Source: an uncultured Terriglobus sp. (GTDB lineage Bacteria; Acidobacteriota; Terriglobia; Terriglobales; Acidobacteriaceae). From it: a stretch of 8,492 bases of DNA. The notes beneath the pieces were generated by a model, which was not told the origin of the DNA, did no database searches, and saw nothing but the letters and a program-made list of their open reading frames with translations. Position 1 is the stretch's first letter, and each line of letters begins with the position of its first letter. The stretch lies in contig CALMRM010000279.1 of assembly GCA_937871605.1 (NCBI GenBank), positions 320 through 8,811 on the forward strand, read 5' to 3'. Position numbers and translations under genes: made by a program. This document shows positions 1 to 6,617 of the stretch, in pieces.

Positions 1-3000
1 TGTCCAAGGCGCTGTCGGCACCGCAGGCGAGGACGTATCACGCGCGGGAGTTTGCGTCCGAGCAGGCCAACTACTGGAGCCGGGGACAGCAGGGACACAG
101 CGAGTGGCAGGGCAGACTTGCCGCCGAGTACGGCCTCAAGGGCGAGGTAGGAGCGGAGCATTTCGCAAGGCTCACCGAGGGTGAGCACCCGGTTACGCAG
201 GAGCAGCTGGTGTGGCACCAGCCATCGCGGACCTATGAGAACCGCTACGGCAAAGAGGTCACCTCCGTTGGCCATCGCGCCGGCTGGGACGCGACGATCT
301 CCGCTCCGAAGTCCGTCTCGCTGACCGCGCTGGTCGGTGGTGACGAGCGGGTGCGTGAGGCGCACCGGGAGAGTGTTCGAGTCGCCCTTGCCGAGTTCGA
401 GCGGTACACCCAGGCACGCATGGGCAACGTGCGCGAGCCGGAGCGGACAGGCAGGTTCGTGGCAGCGACTTTTGAACACGACACTGCTCGCCCGGTGGAC
501 GGCTATGCCGCGCCACAACTCCACACACACGTCGTGATCTTTAATGTGGCCGAGAGCAAGGACGGCAACACGCACGCTCTCCAGGAGCGCGGCTTGTTCC
601 AGTCACAGGCGTTCGCGACGGCGGTCTACCGGACCGAACTGGCTGCCCGGCTCCAGAAGTTGGGATACGAGATCGAGCGTGGAGAACACGGACAGCCGGA
701 GATCAAGGGCTACACGCAGGAGTACCTGGAGGCTTCGAGTCCACGCCGGGCGCAGATCACTTCTGAGCTGAAAGAGATCGGCCGCGAGGGCGCCGGAGCC
801 GCCCAGGTCGCCGCGCATCGCACCCGCGATTCCAAAGAGATCCAGTCCGCGGCTGAGGTGCTGCATCGTCACCGCGAGCTGGCGACTGAGTATGGCCACC
901 AGGGCGATTGGGTGGTCGCGCGATCGTTCAGCAACCAGCGTTCGCAGGAGATGGATGCGCTCAAGTTTGCGCAGCAGGCCGTGACATATGCGCGTGAGCA
1001 TGTCTTCGAGCGGGCAGCGGTCCAGGACGAGCGGGCGATCCTGCAGGCGGCACTGGAGCGGAGCATGGGGCAGGCCAGCGCCAGCCAGATCCGGGAAGAG
1101 TTCGAACGGCGCGCGCGGGACCGCACCGAGTTCCGAACCGTCGAGCACGCTCCCAAGTCTGCCGGCCAGCAGTACACCACGGCCGCCATGGTCCGCATGG
1201 AACGCGAGATTATCAGCCGGATGCAGGACGGCAACTTCCGGCTGGAGCAGCGGCCGGAGATCAACACGAAGAAGGACCGCGAGGAGCTGCTCCGTCGTCA
1301 TCCGCAGCTGAACAAGGCACAGCACGAAGCGGCAGAACAGATCCTTGCCAGCCAGGAGAAGATCGTCGGCCTGGACGGCGTCGCCGGTGCAGGGAAGACG
1401 ACCACGCTTGCCGTGATCCGCGAGGGAGCCGAGGCCAACGGCTACCGGGTCGAGGGTTTCGCGCCGACCAGCCGAGCGGCTCAGAAGCTGGGAGAAGCCG
1501 GCCTCCAGACATCCACCCTGCAGCTCCATCTCGCGAAGGGGCAGCAGGCCGACACCGGCGAGAAGTGGCTCTACATCCTGGACGAAAGCTCGCTGGCTTC
1601 CACCAAGCAGATGCACGACTTCGTGACCCGCCTGCGTCCGAACGAGCGCGTTCTGCTGGTGGGCGACACCCGGCAGCATGAAGCCGTCGAGGCAGGCCGG
1701 CCGTTCGCGCAATTGCAGTTTGCCGGCATGCATACGGCCAAGCTGGATGAGATCGTGCGCCAGCGGGACGCTGCACTGAAGCAGGTTGTCGAGCAGCTCG
1801 CGCAGGGGCAGGTCGGCGAGGCCGTGCAAGGCCTGGAACGGCAGGGCCGGGTGCACGAGGTAAAGAATCAGGCCGAGCGCATCGGTGCCATCGCGAAAGA
1901 GTACGCACGCCAGCCGGAAAACACCCTGGTGGTCTCGCCCGACAACCGTTCCCGTGCCGAGATCAATCAGGCTATCCGGACCGAGCTGCAAGGCACGGGC
2001 GTGGTGGGCAGGGAAGAGCACCGCACTGATGTGCTGGTGCCGCGTCAGGACCTCACCGGAGCCGACCGCACCTGGGCCGAGCGGTACCACTTCAATGACG
2101 TTCTGCTCTATTCCCGGAACTCCAAAGAGACCGGCTTGCAGAAGGGCGAGTACGCCCGCGTGAAGAGCGTCGATGCCGTGGCCAATCAGATCACCGTCAT
2201 GCGGGTGGACGGTTCCGAGGTGACCTACGATCCACGACGGCAGCAAGGTGTGTCGCTCTATCGCGAACAAGAGAAGGCCTTCTCCGTAGGTGATCGCATC
2301 CAGTTCACCGCGCCGGCAAACGACCTCAAGATTGCCAATCGTGAGCTGGGCACGATCCAGGGCTTTACCGACGACGGGCGCATGTCCCTCAAGATGGACA
2401 GTGGCCGCAGTGTCTCCATTGACCCGCGCGAGCATTCGCACCTGGACCACGGCTATGCGGTCACCAGCCACTCCAGCCAGGGGCAGACCGCTGATCGTGT
2501 CCTCATCCACATCGACACGGAGCTTGGAGCCAAGGACCTGCTCAACAACCGCATGGCTTATGTCGCAGTCTCACGCGGTGCGCAGGACGCTCAAATCTTC
2601 ACCAGCGATCGGGAGCAGCTGCCGCAAGTGTTGAGCCGCGATGTGTCGCACCAGAGCGCGCATGTGCCCGAAATTCAGCCGGAACGACTGACAGGACGCG
2701 AGCTGGTGGAGCAGCACCTACGGCGCTGGACTCCGCTGAACGAAGCTCTGCCTGCTCATGAAGCCAAGCAGTTCGATTGGCAGAGGGAGAACGGCACCAT
2801 CCAGACCTACCGGCACATGCAGACCGGCCGCGAGCTGCACATCAATGGGCGTGGCGGTGCCTTCCACAACCCGTATGACCGGACGATCTCCGCCAAACAG
2901 GCGCTTGACTTCGCCATGCCCGAAGGGCAGAAGCACTCCCATTCTCTGGAGATCAAGCCGGAACGCGAGATCAGCATCCGTGGGTACGGGTTTGGAATTG

Positions 3001-3008
3001 AGATGTAG
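1..3008 (+). CDS. MobF-family conjugative relaxase-helicase (TrwC/TraI-like), 5' end cut by window
   Basis: The open frame runs from the first complete codon at position 3 to the TAG at 3006-3008, giving 1001 visible residues; no in-frame start is needed because the frame is open to the window edge. TrwC-type relaxases nick oriT through a catalytic Tyr and unwind the strand for transfer. Numbering from position 3, candidate catalytic tyrosines are Y12 (ARTYHARE) and Y24 (ANYWSRG). The metal-binding triad is His in FEHDTAR (477-479) plus HTH in PQLHTHVV (522-530). SAPKSVSLTALV is a typical MobF motif. The C-terminal half is a RecD2-like helicase: Walker A GVAGAGKTT (1377-1403), Walker B LDESS, motif III VGDTRQ, then TSHSSQGQT and AYVAVSRG near the end. 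About 1000 residues is close to the TrwC length (966). It looks intact. The upstream codons are probably few, since the diverged copy at 4894 begins only six codons before the matching Ser-Lys. Confidence 0.93.
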   Translation, partial: SKALSAPQARTYHAREFASEQANYWSRGQQGHSEWQGRLAAEYGLKGEVGAEHFARLTEGEHPVTQEQLVWHQPSRTYENRYGKEVTSVGHRAGWDATISAPKSVSLTALVGGDERVREAHRESVRVALAEFERYTQARMGNVREPERTGRFVAATFEHDTARPVDGYAAPQLHTHVVIFNVAESKDGNTHALQERGLFQSQAFATAVYRTELAARLQKLGYEIERGEHGQPEIKGYTQEYLEASSPRRAQITSELKEIGREGAGAAQVAAHRTRDSKEIQSAAEVLHRHRELATEYGHQGDWVVARSFSNQRSQEMDALKFAQQAVTYAREHVFERAAVQDERAILQAALERSMGQASASQIREEFERRARDRTEFRTVEHAPKSAGQQYTTAAMVRMEREIISRMQDGNFRLEQRPEINTKKDREELLRRHPQLNKAQHEAAEQILASQEKIVGLDGVAGAGKTTTLAVIREGAEANGYRVEGFAPTSRAAQKLGEAGLQTSTLQLHLAKGQQADTGEKWLYILDESSLASTKQMHDFVTRLRPNERVLLVGDTRQHEAVEAGRPFAQLQFAGMHTAKLDEIVRQRDAALKQVVEQLAQGQVGEAVQGLERQGRVHEVKNQAERIGAIAKEYARQPENTLVVSPDNRSRAEINQAIRTELQGTGVVGREEHRTDVLVPRQDLTGADRTWAERYHFNDVLLYSRNSKETGLQKGEYARVKSVDAVANQITVMRVDGSEVTYDPRRQQGVSLYREQEKAFSVGDRIQFTAPANDLKIANRELGTIQGFTDDGRMSLKMDSGRSVSIDPREHSHLDHGYAVTSHSSQGQTADRVLIHIDTELGAKDLLNNRMAYVAVSRGAQDAQIFTSDREQLPQVLSRDVSHQSAHVPEIQPERLTGRELVEQHLRRWTPLNEALPAHEAKQFDWQRENGTIQTYRHMQTGRELHINGRGGAFHNPYDRTISAKQALDFAMPEGQKHSHSLEIKPEREISIRGYGFGIEM

Positions 3009-3086
3009 GGATTCCCAAAACTCACCCGCACTTTGTTCCGGTTTTCCTCCCTCATTCGTGGTAGAGATATAGGAAGAGATGTGGTC

Positions 3087-3091
3087 GGAGG
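3087..3091 (+). promoter_or_regulatory. Shine-Dalgarno site favouring the GTG start at 3096
   Basis: GGAGG lies 4 bases before GTG 3096. It is the strongest ribosome-binding match in the 87-base gap after the relaxase, and it decides between GTG 3096, GTG 3081 (weaker AGGAAG upstream) and TTG 3033 (no site). Confidence 0.5.
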
Positions 3092-3095
3092 CCTA

Positions 3096-3788
3096 GTGGA
3101 ACAGCGTGTCATCGTGGAACCGCTTGAGGTAGAAGAACGGCTGGAGCAGCTTGGTCTCACACAGCAGTTGCTGGTCGAGCCGGTCATGCGAGGTTTCCTT
3201 GCATGGTCGAACTGCACCGATAACCATCCGCCTGCATTCCCGGGCATTTTGGCGTGGGGCGAGACCAACTGTGGTTTGCGTGAAGGCCTGTTGCCTCTGG
3301 GCTGGGAACGTCTGAACGATCGCAATCTTCCGCTCACGGTAAACCAAGAGACTCGTATAGCTCTAACGGCTTCATCGGGGGACGATTGCACCGGGATTGA
3401 AGGTCTGGTGCCGCGCACCCGCAATCCGAAGGGCACCACCATCAAGGATGCGACTACGTCGAACCGCGCTCAGCTTGGTTTGTTCGAAGACATGGATAGC
3501 CCGCCGGAACCGGTAGATCTGGAAGCCATTAAGGAATGGGCGACATGGCTTCTACTCACCTATCGGGACAAAGTGAAGCGGGCTGTACGTTGTGAGCTTT
3601 CCCGGCCGATTGAGATCGGCATCGATGGAAGGGTAGACGGATGGGCAGAGCGCATCATCCTTGGTTCTATACCCTTCGACGGAGACGAAGTCTCTCTCAC
3701 GCGTGGTAACGATAGAGGCGGCGATGGAAGCGGATCTGCAGGAGAAGGAAGCGACGCAATTCAAGTTGAGGTTAGACGGCGAGCCTGA
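3096..3788 (+). CDS. Conserved hypothetical protein paired with the ImmA/IrrE peptidase
   Basis: GTG 3096 to TGA 3786-3788 gives 230 residues. The frame is open back to TTG 3033, but GTG 3096 has the best ribosome-binding site. No known catalytic motif, signal peptide or membrane segment is visible. The N-terminus is acidic (EPLEVEERLEQLGL) and is followed by a Trp- and Gly-rich segment (GILAWGETNCGLREGLLPLG). A short polar linker contains QLGLFEDM. The C-terminal part has WATWLLLTYRDKVKRAVRCE and WAERIILGSIP, and the protein ends in the basic tail VEVRRRA. From memory, proteins of this shape recur directly upstream of HTH-ImmA/IrrE genes in many bacteria and have no assigned function. The last 65 bases overlap the start of the peptidase gene in another frame, which implies co-transcription and probably translational coupling. 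It may be a partner, substrate or inhibitor of that peptidase; this is inference from position only. Confidence 0.75.
   Translation: MEQRVIVEPLEVEERLEQLGLTQQLLVEPVMRGFLAWSNCTDNHPPAFPGILAWGETNCGLREGLLPLGWERLNDRNLPLTVNQETRIALTASSGDDCTGIEGLVPRTRNPKGTTIKDATTSNRAQLGLFEDMDSPPEPVDLEAIKEWATWLLLTYRDKVKRAVRCELSRPIEIGIDGRVDGWAERIILGSIPFDGDEVSLTRGNDRGGDGSGSAGEGSDAIQVEVRRRA
3714..3718 (+). promoter_or_regulatory. Shine-Dalgarno site for the ATG at 3724
   Basis: AGAGG sits 5 bases before ATG 3724, inside the 3' end of the preceding gene. It supports this start over the upstream in-frame GTG-type start at 3661 and over TTG 3766, which lacks such a site. Confidence 0.5.
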
Positions 3789-4887
3789 TGCTCCAGGCTT
3801 CAACCCTAACCGGCTTGCGATTGCTCGCCGCCGCCGCGGAATGACAAAGACCGATCTCGCAAACGAGGTCGGTCTTGAACTGCGAACGATCTCAGCTTAT
3901 GAGGCGGGTCAGTTCCAGCCCAGTATCAAAGCGCTAGCCGATATCTCGCGTGCACTGCGTTTTCCGGAAGAGTTCTTCTCTGGAGACGATCTGCATGAGC
4001 CTACGCCGGACACGGCTAGCTTTCGGGCGCAATCAAAAATGAACGCCTGGCAGCGCGATATGGCCTTAAGCCAAGGTGCGCTAGCGCTACACCTGAACAA
4101 TTGGCTTGAAGAACGATTCGAACTTCCTGCTCCTGCAATCCCTGAGATCGGGAGAGACCAGAGCCCTGAAGCCGCCGCTGAAGCACTACGGCGAGAGTGG
4201 GGTCTTGGCGTCGGGGAGATTCGAAACACAGTACACCTCCTCGAAAGCAAAGGCGTCCGTGTATTTGCACTCTCCCTCCGAGCAAAGGAGGTCGATGCCT
4301 TTTCGATGTGGAGGGGAAATACGCCCTTCGTCTTTCTAAACACCCAGAAAACGGCAGAACATAGCAGATTCGATGCTGCACATGAACTCGGACACTTGCT
4401 CATGCACAGGCATGCCGCTCCACAAGGCAGGCAGGCCGAGAAGGAAGCGGATGCGTTTGCTTCCGCTTTCCTGATGCCGCGTGCAAGTGTGCTGGCTCAT
4501 GTTCCCAAGTTCACTACCGTTGAAGTGCTCATTCGTCTGAAAAAGATTTGGTCTGTCTCAGCAGCAGCACTCGCCTATCGCTTTCATGCGTTGAAGATCC
4601 TCAGTGACTGGCATTATCGGAGTGTCTATGTCGAACTGTCGAAGCGTGGCTATACCAAACGGGAGCCTGATCCTGCACCGCACGAGGCTTCACAGCTGCT
4701 AGCGAAAGCCTTCACTGCGTTGAAGCAGGAGGGCATGACGCGGATACAGATTGCCAAAGAACTTTGCCTACCTATGACTGAATTGGATGATCTTCTGCTT
4801 GGGCTCGCATTTGGCAGGATCCAAGGCGGTAGGACCGCACCTCCGCCTGCAACGACTGCAGCAAGCAGTCTTGTACGGGTGAAATGA
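3724..4887 (+). CDS. XRE-type HTH / ImmA-IrrE family zinc metallopeptidase
   Basis: ATG 3724 to TGA 4885-4887 gives 387 residues; the frame is open further upstream, but this ATG has a good ribosome-binding site. Residues about 29-83 form a Cro/C1-type helix-turn-helix (RLAIARRRRGMTKTDLANEV, then ISAYEAGQFQPS). The central part carries the gluzincin-like motif DAAHELGHLLMH, with zinc ligands H220 and H224 and catalytic E221, and a likely third ligand E241 in EKEADAFASAFLMP. The C-terminal ~50 residues contain a second helix-turn-helix-like segment (MTRIQIAKELCLPMTELDDL) and end in a Pro/Ala-rich tail. Known relatives include ImmA, which cleaves the ICEBs1 repressor ImmR, and IrrE, which cleaves the repressor DdrO after damage. 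Here the DNA-binding and protease parts are fused in one chain. It overlaps the upstream gene by 65 bases and probably acts with it in the cytoplasm. The DNA target and the cleaved substrate are unknown. Confidence 0.92.
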   Translation: MEADLQEKEATQFKLRLDGEPDAPGFNPNRLAIARRRRGMTKTDLANEVGLELRTISAYEAGQFQPSIKALADISRALRFPEEFFSGDDLHEPTPDTASFRAQSKMNAWQRDMALSQGALALHLNNWLEERFELPAPAIPEIGRDQSPEAAAEALRREWGLGVGEIRNTVHLLESKGVRVFALSLRAKEVDAFSMWRGNTPFVFLNTQKTAEHSRFDAAHELGHLLMHRHAAPQGRQAEKEADAFASAFLMPRASVLAHVPKFTTVEVLIRLKKIWSVSAAALAYRFHALKILSDWHYRSVYVELSKRGYTKREPDPAPHEASQLLAKAFTALKQEGMTRIQIAKELCLPMTELDDLLLGLAFGRIQGGRTAPPPATTAASSLVRVK

Positions 4888-4893
4888 ATCTCC

Positions 4894-5034
4894 ATGCTGA
4901 CGATGTCCTCCAAGGCGCTTTCTGCCGGCCAGGCGCGAACGTACCACGCACGTGAGTTTGCGTCGGTATGGCTCGCAACGGACGCTGCCGTGAAGAACCT
5001 GCGGGTCGATCTCGCCGGCGGCGGTTCAGATTAG
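4894..5034 (+). pseudogene. 5' remnant of a second MobF relaxase gene
   Basis: ATG 4894 opens a 46-codon frame to TAG 5032-5034. Its residues SKALSAGQARTYHAREFAS (codons at 4909-4965) match the start of the intact relaxase at positions 3-59 with one change (Pro to Gly). This includes the candidate catalytic Tyr (4942-4944). After Ser at 4963-4965 the similarity stops abruptly; the following residues (VWLATDAAVKNLRV) do not resemble a relaxase, and the second tyrosine and all later motifs are missing. Most codons in the matching part differ at silent positions, so the fragment came from a related but distinct relaxase rather than a recent duplication. It starts 6 bases after the peptidase stop codon and lacks a clear ribosome-binding site. 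The same strand and position suggest that the peptidase gene once preceded a full relaxase gene. Whether the fragment is translated is unknown. Confidence 0.8.
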
Positions 5035-5066
5035 CCAAGCTAAGTGTCTTCAGCGTGTAAGGAGAG

Positions 5067-6590
5067 TCAGTCGATGTACCGTTCGACGGTGCAGCTGACA
5101 CCGTTAAGCTGAAGCACTTCCGCAAAGGCTTTCGCGTGTTGAAGGGCACGATCAACCGATTGGTTAATATGGTGGCAGCTGATTGCTGCACCTCCCTTGT
5201 AGTGGCGATGACCTACCGTGGTTTGAACCGCCCACCGTGCAAAGCCACGTCTTGCATCAGGAATGCGCACGGTTGCAGATCCGCACGCACCTTCCATCTC
5301 CACCGCGTGGCCGCCGATCTTCATCGGAGTTGGAACATTCGTCTCTGCCGCACGTTCTCCGGCATCGCGGGCCAGCCGATACAGTTCAGCCCACCTTTCC
5401 TGTTCGGGTAGCGTAGGCGGTACGATGTACGGTTTGATCGCGTCGACCGCAGATTGCTCTTTCGGCTCCGGTTTTGCGGTGGAGAGCTGTGGTAGGCCGC
5501 CGGGATTCATGATCCAGTTCGTGAAAACGTTCGCCGTTCTGCCGTTAAGACCGGTGATCGACAGCACACAGTTGAAGCTCACACCGAACCCGTCTTTCCA
5601 GCCTTTTACGAAAACGTCCGAAAGGTCAGACCGACGTAAGCCCTCGTAAAACTGAGCCGCAAGGTATCGCCAGTCCGCAGGACCGATTCCCAACGTGTCG
5701 TAGAAAAACTTAGCCTTCCCGGCTCCCTTCTTATGTTCGGTGTTGAGCAGGTACTGTACAAACTTCGCTTCGGGAAGCTCGGCTTCTATGAACTCGGTCG
5801 AGGATCTCGACAGCCGAAAATCAAAGGCAGGCTGCCCTTTTTTGTCCAGCAAGGAGAGTGCCTGGAAGACACGATCTTGAATGGTAAAGGTCTTTTTGCC
5901 TTGGAATCTTTCAAGTGATGTACGGCCGCGCTCAGACATCTCCGAAGAAGCCAGCAGCGGCGGCATTGCTTCACGAAAATACTCCCAGCCGAGCCGTCGC
6001 TCGCCTCCGGGTAGAAACTCCTCAGCGCCGTTGAACACAGAACTATCGACCCCCTCCCAGCTGCGCTCCAGAGTGATCGTGCCGTGGCTGACGAACGCAT
6101 CCTTGATCAGGAAGTCGATGAATATGCGCCGCTGCAGGGGACTTCCAAGATCGATCGACAGACTGCCGAGATAGCCCGTGATTGGGTTGAGGTTTGCATC
6201 TACTAGTTCCCACAGGTCGTTCGGAAACGTGGTCAGCATGATGCAGTAAACAACCTTCCTGGCGAGGATGAGAGGAAATTCCTCAAGGTCTAGAGTGCTC
6301 CATTGCCCAGCGAACGCATCTGCCAAGTCCCACAACAAGGTGCTGTACAGATCCATGTCGCACTTCCAGGTTGAGCTTCCCCCTTTCGGCGTGTTTGATA
6401 CGGCGACGACACGGTCGCAAAGCCTATCCAACGTGAGATCGCCCCGCAAAATCTGGGAGGAAACAACGCCCTGAGGATCGACATCAGCGAGCGCCTTCAG
6501 AAAGGCGTCGTCGAAGACGTCACCGTAGCAACCCGGTAAGCCCTCTATCTGGGAGTCGAAGAGAAATGCCTGAGCTACTATTTCGGTCAT
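5067..6590 (-). CDS. Multidomain protein of unknown function with DUF6883-like middle and phage-type C-terminal domain
   Basis: ATG at 6590-6588 (minus strand) to the stop at 5069-5067 gives 507 residues. Residues 1-270 match nothing I recognise; they are acidic, rich in Trp and aromatics, and have no membrane segment strong enough to call. Residues about 272-373 (LPEAKFVQYLLNTEHKKGAG, KAKFFYDTLGIGPADW, GLNGRTANVFTNWI) resemble DUF6883, usually a small stand-alone domain of unknown function. Residues about 396-507 (EGACGSATVRIPDARRGFAR, YKGGAAISC, NQSVDRALQHAKAFAEVLQL) resemble a short protein common in phages and plasmids, typically with CGFAW, NQSMxRKEAYA and a final Asp; here too the protein ends in Asp. 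The chain thus looks like a fusion of parts usually found apart. It lies divergent from the nuclease-membrane gene set with only 27 bases between start codons, and has no Shine-Dalgarno site. A role in defence or element maintenance is inferred from location only. Confidence 0.85.
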   Translation of the reverse strand: MTEIVAQAFLFDSQIEGLPGCYGDVFDDAFLKALADVDPQGVVSSQILRGDLTLDRLCDRVVAVSNTPKGGSSTWKCDMDLYSTLLWDLADAFAGQWSTLDLEEFPLILARKVVYCIMLTTFPNDLWELVDANLNPITGYLGSLSIDLGSPLQRRIFIDFLIKDAFVSHGTITLERSWEGVDSSVFNGAEEFLPGGERRLGWEYFREAMPPLLASSEMSERGRTSLERFQGKKTFTIQDRVFQALSLLDKKGQPAFDFRLSRSSTEFIEAELPEAKFVQYLLNTEHKKGAGKAKFFYDTLGIGPADWRYLAAQFYEGLRRSDLSDVFVKGWKDGFGVSFNCVLSITGLNGRTANVFTNWIMNPGGLPQLSTAKPEPKEQSAVDAIKPYIVPPTLPEQERWAELYRLARDAGERAAETNVPTPMKIGGHAVEMEGACGSATVRIPDARRGFARWAVQTTVGHRHYKGGAAISCHHINQSVDRALQHAKAFAEVLQLNGVSCTVERYID

Positions 6591-6613
6591 ACTGCAGCAT
6601 TATGGTAGCGAAA
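6574..6613. promoter_or_regulatory. Divergent start region with overlapping candidate -10 elements and an imperfect inverted repeat
   Basis: Only 27 bases (6591-6617) separate the two divergent start codons. On the minus strand CATAAT (complement of 6599-6604) matches five of six bases of the sigma70 -10 box; on the plus strand TATGGT (6601-6606) matches four of six. Either would place transcription within a few bases of the start codon, which fits the lack of a Shine-Dalgarno site for both genes. Arms GCTACTAT (6574-6581) and ATGGTAGC (6602-6609) are complementary at 7 of 8 bases with centres about 28 bases apart, a possible operator. No good -35 boxes are seen. These are by-eye candidates only. 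Confidence 0.3.
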
Positions 6614-6617
6614 GCCC

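Noticed and set aside
603..2510. A very long open frame on the minus strand inside the relaxase gene
   Set aside because: It lies wholly opposite a clearly recognised relaxase-helicase, its translation is low in complexity with no recognisable motif, and GC-rich genes often leave the opposite strand free of stops.
3009..3095. A promoter for the gene pair in the gap after the relaxase
   Set aside because: TATAGG and TTGTTC-like hexamers are present but not at a convincing spacing; nothing better than chance could be argued.
3724..4887. HTH-peptidase as the antitoxin of a toxin-antitoxin pair
   Set aside because: The upstream protein shows no toxin motif, and the fused metallopeptidase with an intact HELGH points to proteolytic regulation; possible but unsupported.
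4894..5034. Remnant as a genuine 46-residue small protein
   Set aside because: It has no clear ribosome-binding site, and its first half is the start of a relaxase cut before any complete domain; decay is the simpler reading, although translation cannot be excluded.
5035..5066. A terminator between the remnant and the convergent 507-aa gene
   Set aside because: No stem-loop followed by a T-run was found on either strand.
4772..5191. Minus-strand open frame of 139 codons across the relaxase remnant
   Set aside because: It overlaps the end of the peptidase gene and the end of the 507-aa gene, shows no recognisable motif, and has an Arg/Ser/Pro-rich composition typical of a shadow frame.
5263..5649. 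Plus-strand open frame opposite the C-terminal half of the 507-aa gene
   Set aside because: The minus-strand frame carries recognisable domain patterns there, whereas this one has none and lacks a ribosome-binding site.
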